A program made the translations under genes and the position numbers. DNA of 64,000 nt, from assembly GCA_963693305.1 (NCBI GenBank), contig OY855910.1, forward strand, positions 24,864,359-24,928,358, written 5' to 3'. The DNA is from Meandrina meandrites. Lineage: Eukaryota > Cnidaria > Anthozoa > Scleractinia > Meandrinidae. Below the pieces are notes generated by a model that was not told the origin of the DNA, ran no database searches, and saw only the letters and a list, made by a program, of their open reading frames with translations. Positions within the stretch are counted from its first letter, which is position 1. Every line of letters starts with the position of its first letter. Shown piece after piece: positions 32,722-44,484 of this stretch.

Positions 32722-33428
32722 TTAAAGTTCTTTGTCTGATAAGTAATTACATGTTATTGTTCTCCGCTTTGTGTCCTGTGCGCTGGAACGTAGGGAATTA
32801 TCATAATTCAGCATAATTAGATTCGAAGCTTCGAATAAAGCGCACGTTGTTGTAAACATTGACTCGGTAGGTCTTCGGAAGCGGCAAAACCTGCAATTTT
32901 GTGTCCAAGTTTTCTCCACCGATACAGAATTTCATGACTTGATTTGCAGGGAACATAAACTTGGTGTACTCTATTGTGTTCTGGTCAAAACGGATTTTTA
33001 AAATCCCTTTTCAAAAAGAAGATAGCACGTTTCAAAGTTTAGATTTCACATTTTTATCCTCTTAGGAGCCAATAACTCCTAGTAATTATTGAATTCGAGA
33101 ATTTCGTTCTGACCAGAACACAAAAGAGGTTGTGATTTACCACTAGGTTATATAGTCGTTTAATTTGGTGCGCTATATATTCTAGCTGGAAACTTGGACA
33201 CAAAATCGCATTATCTGCAGATTAACACTTAAGAGCTTGTAACATCAAAGTAAACGGTCATCTCTCAGTAAAACGACAATCATGATAAAATTCCATCAAC
33301 CCCTATTATCCTTGATAAGTTTTGAAGGAATAGGTGTTCAAAATTCGAAGAATTAAATATTTACAACATGACACCCCGTCAAAATAAATTGCTAATGAAT
33401 TTATTAATGAGCAAGGGTCCAGCGCGGC

Positions 33429-33785
33429 CTTAAGCAAACTACGACGGCAACGGCAACGAGAACGTCATCAAACAAAAGGTTTAATGAGTAGAACAATAGC
33501 TCTGCACGTGCGTTTTGAATCTTGATACATTTCTTGGCCGTTCTCTGCAAAACAACAACGTGAAATAACCGAGTTCTGCGTATTCTGGACAACGCGAGCC
33601 ACGACGGTTAATTTTTGATTTTTCTTTTTGGAGTTGAATGCTCTCTTCACATATTCAGTTAGGGCCAGTTCTTAAACCGATAGTTACACTGAATACATCT
33701 GGATAATCGCGAGATTCTCGAGTAAAATATAAATTCATTTTTCACCAGGCGTTGTCCTCGGCGTCGTTGTCGTCATTGCTTAAGC
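33429..33785. mobile_element. MITE with CTTAAGCAA / TTGCTTAAG-like ends
   Basis: The left end CTTAAGCAAACTACGACGGC and the right end GTCGTTGTCGTCATTGCTTAAG-type sequence are inverted with some mismatches; both carry GACGGCAACG-type repeats. The interior segment 33474-33550 is a close match to 30277-30355 in another element. Confidence 0.7.
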
Positions 33786-34855
33786 TCCCTAATGTATCAA
33801 CTGGAAGAGTTCATCGACAGAGTAGTCAGCAAATCTTGAACAAGGCGTTGTTATAATAGATTGGCAATTAGTTTAAACCGTTTTTGCATCCGCATGGTGT
33901 TGACAAGTATTTTGACTGTTTCAATTGAAAAATACAAAGAAATGGCCAATCTGCAACATTAAACTCCCGCAAAATTTAGTGCCACACGTAAGTTAACGTT
34001 TCTGTCGAAAGTTAAGTTTTAGGTGAGGTTTTAGGTTCACGAATCGAGAACAAAAAGGTCGGAAGGTGTTGGAAATTCAGAGGTAAGCTGGGTTGTAATA
34101 AAATGCAGAAAGGTCGGGAATTTGCCATATATACCATTTTCACGTTTCCATGGAAACGATCATGAAATTAAAAGTTGTCTGTTTCCCGGGATTTTTCCGA
34201 GGTTAAAATTTAAAATCGACGTTTCGACCAGTTTCACTGGTCTATAACCATCGACATTTTAACAAGTCTGAAGAGGACCAGTGAAACTGGTGAAATCGTC
34301 GATTTAAGGTCATTCATGAACATAGATTTTCAACCAAACTTTGCCTACTGGTTGCTTACCTATAAAAGGGAACTTAAATTTCGAAATATAATATATATAT
34401 ATATACTAGGAGTAATCGTAGATTATGTAGAGCGTTCGATATGCTCGCCATTGATGATCAACGTGCTACTTGTAACATGCATTGCGTGAAAAAATATTAT
34501 TTTCCCCATGCAGGAGACGTTTCTACCGAACATCTTCGGTCTTCATCAGTTTCAAATGTCATAAAGGCCGTAACGGCTTTTTTTTACGGTTCACTAATTG
34601 GCGCGTGCTACGATAGCAAACGTCACAAAGCTATTGTTGCGCAAGATCGAATCACGCAAAAAACTTGCGAATTGATGTCGATACGCTCATTGCCCGCGTT
34701 GGGTCTCGCATAGAGTGCCAAGCCTCAAGGAAAGTCTCTTGCGGTAATCCCTCGCTCTGTCGACAATGGTTGCATGATCGAAATACATGTAAGGTACCAC
34801 CAACGGTCACCGACGCCACTCGAGTGAGATCGTCAAGCTGAGGCCAATAACGAAA

Positions 34856-34938
34856 GCGAGGCAAATTGCAGAAGAAACGAAATCGAGACAAATTGCAGAA
34901 GAAACGAAAGCGAGGCAAATTGCAGAAGAAACGAAATC
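34856..34938. repeat. Tandem repeat, about 28 bp by three
   Basis: Three copies of GAGGCAAATTGCAGAAGAAA plus ACGAAA(G/T)C, with small differences between copies. Not a CRISPR: no spacers. Confidence 0.8.
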
Positions 34939-35297
34939 TCGATTTTTCTTAGCTACACAAGATTAGGGTTGCGTTCTCCTGTCGTCGAACGCAATAATTA
35001 TAATTCCTTTGCGAGTACTGGCAAAGCACACGTTTCCGGTGATAATCTTTTTTTCAAACATAGGAATTGATCTGTATTCATTTTATAAAATTTGACCGTT
35101 ACACCCAAAATACGTGAAAAAATTGATAGGTCCCCATACTCGTTTACGAGAAAGCGACGATTTATTTCTCTCGCGGGCTAAGTTGTATGGAAAAAAGCCG
35201 CTATTTTGTTTATGTGCGCGCGCTAACTACGCGTAAAATTCTGCGCAGTAAGGATGCGCAATGCAATACAGGGCAATGACCTTAAAACTAATTTTAA

Positions 35298-35612
35298 GGT
35301 GGCCCGAAGGGGTTTAGATATTTCCGTCTTTGGCATTCTATTGCAGCTACACCAATAACATTAAGGTTAAACTTTTAGTACAACTTTGTAAAGGTTTTAC
35401 CAATGAACAAATTGTAGTTGCTATGATGTCAAAATTCGTTGCCATGGCAATGTCATATGAGGTCAAAGATACCCTATTTTTTACCGTTTGAGGCTAATAC
35501 CTTAAAAACAAGACGGTGAAAGTTTTTGTTCTTCATATATTTTTGCCTACTGGGCAAAACAAACAATCTAACAATGTTTAAAAATATTCTGTAGGCAGGG
35601 TTCAGAGCCACC
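35298..35612. mobile_element. TTAA-flanked MITE with GGTGGC ends
   Basis: TTAA at 35294-35297 and 35613-35616 flank the ends GGTGGCCCGAAGGGG and GGTTCAGAGCCACC. Matching termini (GGTGGCTCTGAAACCGC) appear head-to-head at about 61882-61940. A piggyBac- or Kolobok-type target preference is likely. Confidence 0.65.
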
Positions 35613-36212
35613 TTAAATTAGTGAAAAAATGACGTAGCTTTGAATCCTACCTACAAATTTTTCAAAAATTTGCAAAATTTTTTCTTTTGTCAGTTAGATA
35701 AAAATATATCAAAAACAAGAATTTTCACCGAGTAGTTTTTGTCTCGTGTCGTCATGACGTTGTCATGACGACACGAGAATATGCGAGGGGGAGAAGGTAC
35801 ATTCCAAGGTGCATTCCATGCGCGTTTGCTTTGTGAGGCCGCGGAATTTTCCCGCCTTGTCAATATGTTTCCCGCCATGTCAAGATTTGCTTTGTGAGGC
35901 CGCCGGATTTTGTGCGTGTTGTGAAAGAACAAATAATTTTTGTTTTTAAGTAGGAGTTCAAAAATATTGCTGCATTGAAAGATTTTTGCTTTTCTGCTGG
36001 TTCATTGTAATCGTTTGTCGGTTGGGAGTGTTTATTATAAATGGCTTTTTAGTTGAACAGAATTGAACTTTAATTTAAGGGAAAATCGCGGCGTAGAATG
36101 TAAAGCAGTGAAAGAGATGTATTAAATTTGAGCAGTTTTATTAGGTGAAAGTTTTGTACATTTTTTAAATGGAATGGTTGAGACAATTAGGAGAGAGTGT
36201 TTGATTTATGAA

Positions 36213-36510
36213 CTTGCAGCGAACGCAAATTCTTAATGGTCCAACAGGCAATATAAATGGAACAGAAATAAGGCCCCTTTTAGCTGGCGACAGTGCCTAT
36301 TCACAAACGAACTGGCTAGTGAAACCCTACCCGGACAGAGGACGCCTGACTCAGGAGCGGAGAAAGTTTAAAATCTAAAGTTCGGTGCGCTAGTGGAACG
36401 AGCATTTGGCATGTTGAAAGTTCATTGGAGAATTGCGTTGAAAAAGGTTGGACAAAAAACGAGCATCCTAAAAAAGACTATGATTGCTACGTGAGTTTTG
36501 CACAACAATT
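36213..36510 (+). pseudogene. PIF/Harbinger transposase fragment
   Basis: One frame reads TEIRPLLAGDSAYSQTNW then LVKPYP and RLTQERRKF, and after a frame change ALVERAFGMLKVHWR. These are the GDSAYP and VERAFG.LK.RW blocks of DDE_Tnp_4 (HARBI1-like) transposases. Only the C-terminal catalytic part remains, with a stop and frameshift between the blocks. The short ORF at 36484-36789 on the plus strand is not part of it. Confidence 0.75.
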
Positions 36511-36559
36511 GTATGTATCGTTTCAATAACAGAAGATAAACGATTAGATAAAGACAATT

Positions 36560-37120
36560 ATTTTGATGCTAAATCTTTAAAAATGTCAACTATGGCGTTT
36601 GTTTGTTCCATTTGCCTGCTCTGGGCGTCACGGAACATTTCAGCTGATCGTTCAAATCTTGCGTTGTCCTGTTCCATACTCTTTTCACACATTTCAATAA
36701 AAGAACTCTGCATGCCAATCTGGAGTCGTACTTTCTCGCCTTTCTTTACTCAGGATGTTGAAATAGGGGAAGTCTTCTTAATTTTCTGAATTCCATCTTC
36801 CACAGTCGAGCGAGATCGCTGCCTGAACTGCTTGAGTTCACTCGTACTCTAGATTCTGCTGCCGTTTCTTCACCTGCTGTAGCATTCTCTGGCTTTCTTG
36901 ACACCTTTCTTTATACGAAGAATAGATATCGTTCCACATTTTTATTTTTTTCTTTGTGAAACTCCCCACAGCTTACTGAATTTGGGGGCCCACGCTTCAA
37001 GAAGTTCGTGCGTTTCTTTCTCAGTCCTGTCAGCAGACTTAACGCGAGGTTTTTTCGTTTTGTGTTTGCCGTAGCAAGTACTTCGACATCACTTGCAACT
37101 GAAGACTGAGGCGATGGCAT
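36560..37120 (-). pseudogene. Remnant of the second Harbinger protein (Myb/SANT-like partner)
   Basis: The minus strand has a conserved-looking C-terminal helix, SFIEMCEKSMEQDNARFERS then EMFRDAQSRQMEQTNAIVD, of the type that ends the DNA-binding partner protein of Harbinger elements. A serine-rich and basic segment lies upstream at 37120-36911. The frames do not join. It converges on the transposase fragment, as is usual in Harbinger elements. Confidence 0.5.
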
Positions 37121-40100
37121 GCTTCTTGCCAGTAGAATTGGTGATCATCGAGAAATGTTTATCAGTACGCCGAGATAAAATCATTTTAAGTCAGCTGCGT
37201 TAGGGGGCTAAAAAAAAGCTTGCTTGACTTATCTTACAAACATCTCAAAAGTTAAAGGGAAACTCTTGGCTAGAAAACTATATTTCAGTAAAAGCTTCCG
37301 AATGTATCCAAAATTACACAGGAAGCAAAAAAATTGAATTCAGAAGCTTTTTTACCGGTTAATTTTAACGTAAAACTTCGTATTTTACGTGACATTTCGC
37401 CATGGATGCTTCGATTATGATCACGAGATGTGATACGTCACAGGTGTGGAACCGCAACAAGTCACGAACATGGCTGACTCAAATTCTTGCAGTGAGAGCT
37501 CAACTTCTGCTAGCGACTCCACTGATTTTTAGAGAGCTATAGGAGGGGATATGTCAGGGGATAATTAAGAACCTTCTATGGTATTTCAACCCTGGCGTTT
37601 TGAGCCTCCAGGGAAAAAACAGCGAGACAGAGAAAGGGAGTAAAATATCGAACCTCCTCACCGCCGACGGCGACGAATGGTGAGTGAATTGAAGTCCTAA
37701 ATGTACAGTTTCTTTCTCTATTACCTCGGCCAGTTGTTTGTGAGCTAAGACAAACCTGAAAAGCCTTGTTTTTATTTGCATGTACGGGAGAAGCTGAATT
37801 AAACATGCTTTTATACAACCAAACTGTTTGCTGCATTTTGTTGTTTATATTCGGTCTTCAAATATTTTTGCTCATGTTTATCACAATAGGTTTTGACCTT
37901 TTGAGCTTCAGCCTAATGTACACTATCTATCTTGTGCGTTTGAAAGCTTGCAAATACAGAAACGCAAGTTAAATTCTTTGTCTCTTTTGTGTTACCGATT
38001 TTTCTAAATTCTGCTCGAAAACGAAGAATTCTGCCGGCGAAATGCCAGCTACCGAAACTAGACTATCCGAAATTCTGCGGCAGATTTTATCTAGAACATA
38101 CACAGGCTTGCAGTTAAATGTGGACAAAACTCTGCTGGGTCTCTTCACTTCTTTTGTTGGGAGAAGGGAGTTTGCACTTTCTGTAGTTGAAACAACTTGC
38201 CTCGAGGAAACTTTGTTCAAGGTTGTTCGTGCTTGTATGCGTAAAACTGTACTGAGAATGATTTTGTAAACTGATTACTGCCACCGGGACTATTACACGA
38301 CCCTGCGTGATTTTATATTTATCGGTATAATTAAGTTGTCATGTTTTTATTTAGCAATTTCTTATCTTTTTGCGAAAAGAACCCCCACGAAAATCGAAAA
38401 TTGTGCTGTGTTTGGCTCCTTATTACTTTCGCGTTTGCTTGCGTTTTAATTCATGGTTTGCATTTGAAATGGTCGTTGCGCTCTTCGTGTCTTACAACAT
38501 TTGGCATGTTTTCCTTTAGTTATCTCGTCAACTGACATCTGCTCGAATCTGCACACGAAACTGTTTCGTGGTCAGGCTAGGGAGGGTGAAGGGAAAGAGC
38601 GTGACACGCTTTCATACCCGGGTTTTATGCTACACCACAGGTTGCCTAATTTAGAACAATTGTTTCTCAAAAGGAATCACAGAATAAGTACTTCACGCAA
38701 CACTTCTTCTCTTAGTTATCCGGATATTGTTTTATATTTGATTCCCCATCTCTTCGTATAATTTTATATCCCGCGAGAGCGCCTCTACTAGCGCGCGGGG
38801 TAGTGGCTTCTTATTGCGCAGTACTGACCTGCACGCAAATCACGCGCGCCTTTCGAAGGCATATACTTCAAAGAAACACTACATTTGCTGGTGGGAATTG
38901 TATTCTATTTTGCCAATTAACAGCAGGAGAAATCTGAGGGTGGCGACAAATTTCTCAACAACAGAATCAAAATATATCGGTCTGCTTCCGAACGCGTGGA
39001 TTTCGCTTACATATAGGACATATAGAGGCTCAGTATTCCTGCTCATAAATGAAGAGATTTCTGACAAGTTATGGGAGTCAGCACTCGCAGACCCTTTTCA
39101 ATTTACTAACTACTCCAGACAAAAGGCATCTTTATCACGATATGGTGCAAGAGAGGATGCATCGTATTATAAAGCTATGTACATTTGCTGACCTTAGAAG
39201 GCCGATCAATCTGACGGATTTGTTTCGTTTCACGACACATGATTTACTCTTTTTAAGTTTATTTCCTTTCATATTTAAGCACTGAAGCACTACCTTTTTT
39301 TCAACTATTTTGCTTGGTTACCAAGGAAAATGGTAAGAATTGGGATCATTGGTGGCACTCTCTGACACACATTTTTGTATACTCTCAAGGGACTGTTTTA
39401 ATTTGTCAAGGGAATACTTTTCGCTGTGGGCGATAAAAACGTCACTGGATAGGAATGCGTCCGCAGTTTTCGATCCCGAAATGTTATTTTCACGCGTCGC
39501 TCGTCATTTAGCCTGTCTAGCCTTTTGCAAACTACAGGTAGGTATTTTTTAAAGATCTGTGCTATTCATCGATTGAATTGCTTAGTTTTGCATGCTTAAA
39601 AGCTGCTGCGAATCTTCATTGTCAGAGGATATTGGCCAATGCTATTTTCTATTGTTACAAGTCTATTGTTTGTCGTCTTCATTGAAAGAAGTATTTTTAG
39701 CTCGTCACGCAATCTTTTGTTTTGACCACAATTCACGGACTTGATCACGACAGCAGCTTCTCAAGACTTCAGACAGGAAAATGGTAATGTACAATATTGC
39801 TTCGAACTTAAATGGAATTTTTAGAAGGATCGGTAAAGCAACTTAGTGAAAAATTGACTGCGAAAAGCCGTCGGGCTAAAATTAAACTTACGCTTTAGCG
39901 TGAATAATGCAGGATCTCACGGCTTCAGAAATATGCAGAATTTTGAAGCTTTGATACATTAGTAGCTACATCTTGAAATGAGAATTAATCTAAAACAAAA
40001 CTTCCTTCAAGTTTCTTTCATTTGCCCAGTTTACGTTTGGAATTTTAGGCTTCTGAAGCGTATTGATTTGAAAAGCGCGTGACATCTGATATGCAGCGTG

Positions 40101-41585
40101 CGGCCGACTTACTGTACCATCGCATTGTTGTTTATTCTGTTTATTTAATAATTGTGTTCAGTTTACGACCTTTTACATGCAAAGATTTACTACAATACCT
40201 CGGAAAATGCAAACAAGTATTTTTTTGCTATTAGTTGTAGTGATGGATAGCATAAAAAGCAATCTGAGTGTTAATTTTGTGGAAGGAATTCAGTAGTTTT
40301 CCGCTATCTCACGGCAATCTCACGGCTTATCTCCAATTACCGCTTTTCTGTACCAAGATAATACCACTGGTGGTTAAATAAATGTCAGTGACAGTTATAC
40401 AGAATGAAAACCTACCTTTCATAAAAAGCAATGTGAGTGTTAATTTTGTGGAAGGAATTCAGTTGTTGTCCGCTATCTCACGGCACCATGATTCGCAAAT
40501 TATTATCCCCAGTTACCGCTGGTGGTGGTTAAATAAATGTCAGTGACAGTTGTACAGAATGAAAGCCTACCTTTCACCAGAGTGTTTCGAACTAGTGTTA
40601 TATTTTGTAGAAAGAGTTCGTGTTTTTGCGAGTTGTTAAAATGACGCGCGGAGGTGAAGAAATTTTTTTCACCGTCTTCAAGTTCGGTTTGGGATCAATT
40701 TATCAAGGTTGATAATTAACATTTCAAACCATGAATTGGTCTTTCAGCGTGTCTAGTTGTAATAAACGTTTACTTCAGAAAAGAATTGTTTGTCTGAATT
40801 TAGTACGCATATAAAATATGTTTTCCCACTCGCACGTTTATGTTAAAAGCCGTAAAAGAGCCAGGAATTTTTTTTTTTTTTTTTTGGGGGGGGGGGGGGG
40901 GGGTGAGCGCTAATAAAAGCCTTCTGGACTGTAAGTCAATGGGTTAGTGCATCACAAATCACTTTCAATACTAACATTTCCCCAACGCATACTCCATGCG
41001 AAATAGTCGAATCTCGAAGAGATCTTTGATTATCTTGGACATCATTGAACAGCATAGGGTCTCTCTCCTTCTCATTCTCATTTATGAAGAGACGCTTGGC
41101 GTGTTTTCCTCTTATCAGAAGCATGCAAAAGCAAATCTGCCTTCCACACCTGTCACGTAGCATCACGTGATGTACCAAAATCCGAACGTTTTCAAAATAG
41201 CCGCCAAATTGGCGTAAAAGAAAATTCGTAGTAAATTCATTTTGGCCGATATCTTTAAAATCTTACCTTCTAAAGATTCCTGTGTGCTATAAACAACTTC
41301 AAGAAAAAAATAAAAAAAAATCGGGGTAAATTTCCCAAGAGTTGCCCTTTAACAAGGTCAAAGACAGACCTCACGCTAAGTAACCCAGATAAGAAGATGT
41401 GGTGATATTCGGCCGGGATGGGAGCTGCAAACAGGAGCGGGAAGCAGGAATTTCAGAAAGAGCCGGAGAGAATCTTTACGGAAAGTTTTTTCGTAACTGC
41501 ATAAAATGTAATTAACAAAATTTGACTGGAACAAATTGCTTGATCTGTGTAGCGGTGTAGGGTTTCAAGTACGGAATAGGTTAAT
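37121..41585. other. Long stretch without a recognisable gene
   Basis: Several open frames of 60-125 codons (for example 38042-38269 and 38814-39191) show no domain, no splice-supported extension and no conserved pattern, so none is called. A diverged tandem duplication lies at 40252-40420 and 40423-40577 (unit starts AAAAAGCAATCTGAGTGTTA). A T-run followed by a G-run is at about 40869-40902. Confidence 0.5.
40252..40577. repeat. Two-copy tandem duplication, about 160-170 bp
   Basis: Both units begin with ATAAAAAGCAAT(C/G)TGAGTGT and end TGAAA(A/G)CCTACCTTTCA. The middle parts differ by small indels. Non-coding. Confidence 0.75.
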
Positions 41586-42117
41586 AGTAGTCATATGCGC
41601 CCCTCTAGACAACTTTACCTCGCTTTCATGTTGCATACATAATGAGCGAATCTAGACTCGCTTGAAACAACAGCTTCACGTGCGTTAAACAAAACAGGGC
41701 TAATAAAGTACGATGTGCGATGCATAAACAAAAGGAAGACAAAGTCGAATACTTTTTGTAATGGATAAAAAGAACCGCCCCTTTGTAAAACCGTGTAAGA
41801 GGAAAGAAATTATTAGTAAAACGAAGTGCAAGACATTTAATTTAGCGTCGCGTTTTGTCTTGTGAACGGAAAGCCAACGCGATGTTGTAAAAGTCAAGTT
41901 TTTTGAACCCGGTAAAAGGAACTGCTCTTTTGAAACAACAGCTTCACGTGCATTAAACAAAACAGGGCTAATAAAGTACGATGCGCGATGCATAAACAAA
42001 AGGAAGACAAAATCGAATACTTTTTGTAATGGATAAAAAGAACCGCCTCTTTGTAAAACCGAGTAAGAGGAAAGAAATAATTAGTAAAACTCATTAATTT
42101 AGCTTTGCGTGCTCTTT
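41586..42117. repeat. Left inverted repeat of the Polinton
   Basis: Matches the complement of 51825-52358. Internally it has two copies of a 267-bp unit, starting GAAACAACAGCTTCACGTGC at 41664 and again at 41931. ORFs reading through it (41700-42094) are repeat readings. Confidence 0.9.
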
Positions 42118-43246
42118 AATGAGCGAATCTAGACTCGTTTTCATGTTGTAATGAGCGAATCTGCCTCGCTTTTGCGTTGAATGAGCAAACCTCGCTTTCA
42201 TGTAAACTGGAAACATGGATCAGTCAACTCTCTTTATGATCTTTGATGAATGAATCAAATCTCCTTTATACCTGACCGAGCTAAGACTGGTTAATCCAAA
42301 ATGGCGGATGGAGCTTTACAACAAATCAAATGCTGCTTTCCCTCGAATTTTTAAAGCATTTCAACTTGTTTTCGTTTTGTTTATGATAAGAACTTATTTA
42401 TCGATCGTATATTTAAGTTTTGTTTGGAAATAGTTTTCAGAGTTCTTGTATTAGTTTTTCGACTCCTTTACATTGTAAAAATACATTGTACATATTTTGC
42501 GGCCTGTTCCTTGGAGAGGATCATATCCGAGGTCTGAAAAGTTACAGCCATATTCGAGAGTAGGGTTAAAAAAAAATTAAATAATCGATACTTACAAATT
42601 GAAGACTCGAGTTCCACGCACGAAGCGGTCCTAAGAATAATCGATTCTTAAATACACACGGCGGTAAATGACGGCGCTCGGAAGGTGTTTTTCACACCTT
42701 CCTCTAAAAAACTATGTCGGGGAATATTGATTACTTGTCTGGTTTGTTTTTAACATGCAGTTGAATTGCGAGAGTTTAGAAAACAACCATTTCCTTTGTT
42801 AAAATATCCTTCAAATAGCCATAACTTTTGAAAGAGGAAAAAAAAATAATAAAAAAGTTCCCCGACACAGCCAATTATCGGGCGACGTTCGTGTCAAATT
42901 TCAGCGAAAAAGGTTTAAAACTCATTGAAAACGAACTTAAAATGTGTGCCACACTCTTCAAAATTTTGGTTTTGAGATACAACGAAAAATATACTTGAGG
43001 CGTTCTTCCGGCGTAATCACACAAGACGTGTGAAAATGGTTACGCATTGATGGATGAAGTGTAGGCTCGTTGTAAGAGAATTCTTATCAATTACGCGCGC
43101 GTGTTCCACGCGAGTTCCCACGCGCACCCTTGGGGAAAAAACAGCGCTAAAATTGGCCTTCTTGGCCCTCCTGGCCTGAATGGCCCGATAAATTTCGTTT
43201 TCTAAATCATTTTGTTCAGTTGGAATCAACCTTTCACACCGTGAAC
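42118..43246. other. Polinton interior without a gene
   Basis: No coding signal. The tandem word AATGAGCGAATCTAGACTCG recurs just inside the inverted repeat (about 42117-42175). This is a possible site of the lost polymerase gene, but nothing of it is recognisable. Confidence 0.4.
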
Positions 43247-43444
43247 ATGAAGAGGAAATGTAAACACTGTCCCATTCCTGGTTGTGCTTCAAAATTTTTA
43301 GTTCGATTGGCAAATCATTTGGCACAAGTGCACGAATTATCAGAGATAGAGCGAAAGTATTGGCTGCAATTTGCTAAATTACAAAACACTAACATGATTC
43401 GCGTGTATGACAAAGAGGCTGAACCTAAAACAAGTTTTCTATAA
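43247..43444 (+). CDS. Small C2H2 zinc-finger-like protein of the Polinton
   Basis: 65 codons from MKRKCKHCPIPGC. The pattern C-x4-C, then 12 residues to H-x4-H (LANHLAQVH) fits one C2H2 zinc finger, followed by a short basic and aromatic tail. It lies directly upstream of, and overlaps in another frame with, the start of the ATPase frame. I recall similar small zinc-finger ORFs next to the ATPase in invertebrate Polintons, but the role is unknown. Confidence 0.6.
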   Translation: MKRKCKHCPIPGCASKFLVRLANHLAQVHELSEIERKYWLQFAKLQNTNMIRVYDKEAEPKTSFL

Positions 43445-43481
43445 ACGAGAGTGCACACAGTCCAAACAATCAGTTGTCATC

Positions 43482-44121
43482 ATGGATCCAAGGTGGAAAC
43501 ATCCTTTCCCTGCTCTCGTAGCTGGGCCGACCTCTAGCGGAAAAAGCAATTTTGTGAAACGATTACTAGAATCGGGCGAACATATGATTGATGGTGGGCC
43601 TGAAAATATCATTTGGTGTTATGGTATTTATCAACCCGCTTATGGTGAGATGCAAAGGAATATTCCCAACATTCAGTTTGTGGAAGGAGTTCCCGGTGAT
43701 TTAGAATCCATGATTAACCCCTCCATCAGAAATCTCGTTGTGATCGACGATTTGATGCGAGAACTGGCTAATGATCAGCGAATTACCAATCTTTTCACGA
43801 AAGGATGTCATCATCGAAACTTGAGTGTCATTCATTTTGCAAAATATCTTTCACCGCGGAAAAGATCTAAGAGATATGAGTTTGAACTGTCACTATTTGG
43901 CTATGTTTAAATCTCCACGCGACAGCAGTCAAGTAACCCATTTAGCAAAGCAAATGTTTCCCGGCCACGTGAAATACATGCAAGAATCATTCCAAGATGC
44001 GACCAGTAGCCCTTACGGGTATTTGTTGTGCGATCTTAAACCAGAAACGCCTTCCGACTTCCGGTTAAGGACCAATATTTTCCCCGGGGAAACTCAGGTC
44101 GCTTACGTCAGAAAAGTATAA
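43482..44121 (+). pseudogene. Packaging ATPase of the Polinton (FtsK/HerA, A32-like), frameshifted
   Basis: This family pumps viral DNA into capsids. The start chosen is MDPRWKHPFP at 43482. Walker A GPTSSGKSNFV is at about residue 14, Walker B LVVIDDLM at about residue 84, and the HHRNLSVI block follows. Near 43835 the frame shifts; the rest (FKSPRDSSQVTHLAKQMFPG, then PYGYLLCDLKP) continues in the next frame to 44121. One frameshift in an otherwise well-kept gene suggests recent decay. A sequencing or assembly error is the alternative. Confidence 0.88.
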
Positions 44122-44156
44122 AAAGCGTGAACCACATCAAATTTCTTCAGTTGAGC

Positions 44157-44483
44157 ATGGCCCAGCGACTAAGAAAGAACCACGATTTTTTAAAACTCCT
44201 AGCCAAGTGTACCCCAGCTCAGCGTAAAGCAATTCTAAAAGTAGCCGACGACGCTTTAGTGAGAACCATTTGTGAGTGTGTTTTAAACGTGCTTAAAGGA
44301 ACAGTGCCTGTCAGTAAGCCAGCTAAGAAAAAGCTTTTGCCTCACAAGAAATCTTTGATCGCTCTCGCCGAGAAAAGTACACCGCTCCACAAGAAAAAGA
44401 AACTTTTAGTTCAACACGGAGGGAATTTTTTAAGTGTTTTGTTACCACCCGTGCTTCGTGTGTTAAGTTCGATTTTTACCTAA
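44157..44483 (+). CDS. Small basic Polinton virion protein (pX/pVI-like candidate)
   Basis: 108 codons from MAQRLRKNHDFLKLL. It has a helical N-terminal half with the TPAQRKAILKVADD stretch, a lysine-rich middle (PAKKKLLPHKK and LHKKKK) and a hydrophobic C-terminus beginning QHGGNFLSVLLPP. Short basic proteins with a GG-hydrophobic end follow the ATPase in many Polintons and have been compared with adenovirus core or membrane-lytic proteins; the exact role is not established. The upstream ATG at 44127 would add 10 residues. Confidence 0.6.
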   Translation: MAQRLRKNHDFLKLLAKCTPAQRKAILKVADDALVRTICECVLNVLKGTVPVSKPAKKKLLPHKKSLIALAEKSTPLHKKKKLLVQHGGNFLSVLLPPVLRVLSSIFT

Positions 44484-44484
44484 A

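Noticed and set aside
34856..34938. CRISPR-like array
   Set aside because: Three head-to-tail copies with no spacers in a eukaryotic genome; a plain tandem repeat.
37969..38269. Possible gene at 38042-38269 (LSEILRQILSRTYTGLQL)
   Set aside because: Protein-like composition, but no splice-supported extension, no domain and an antisense frame of similar length; not enough to call.
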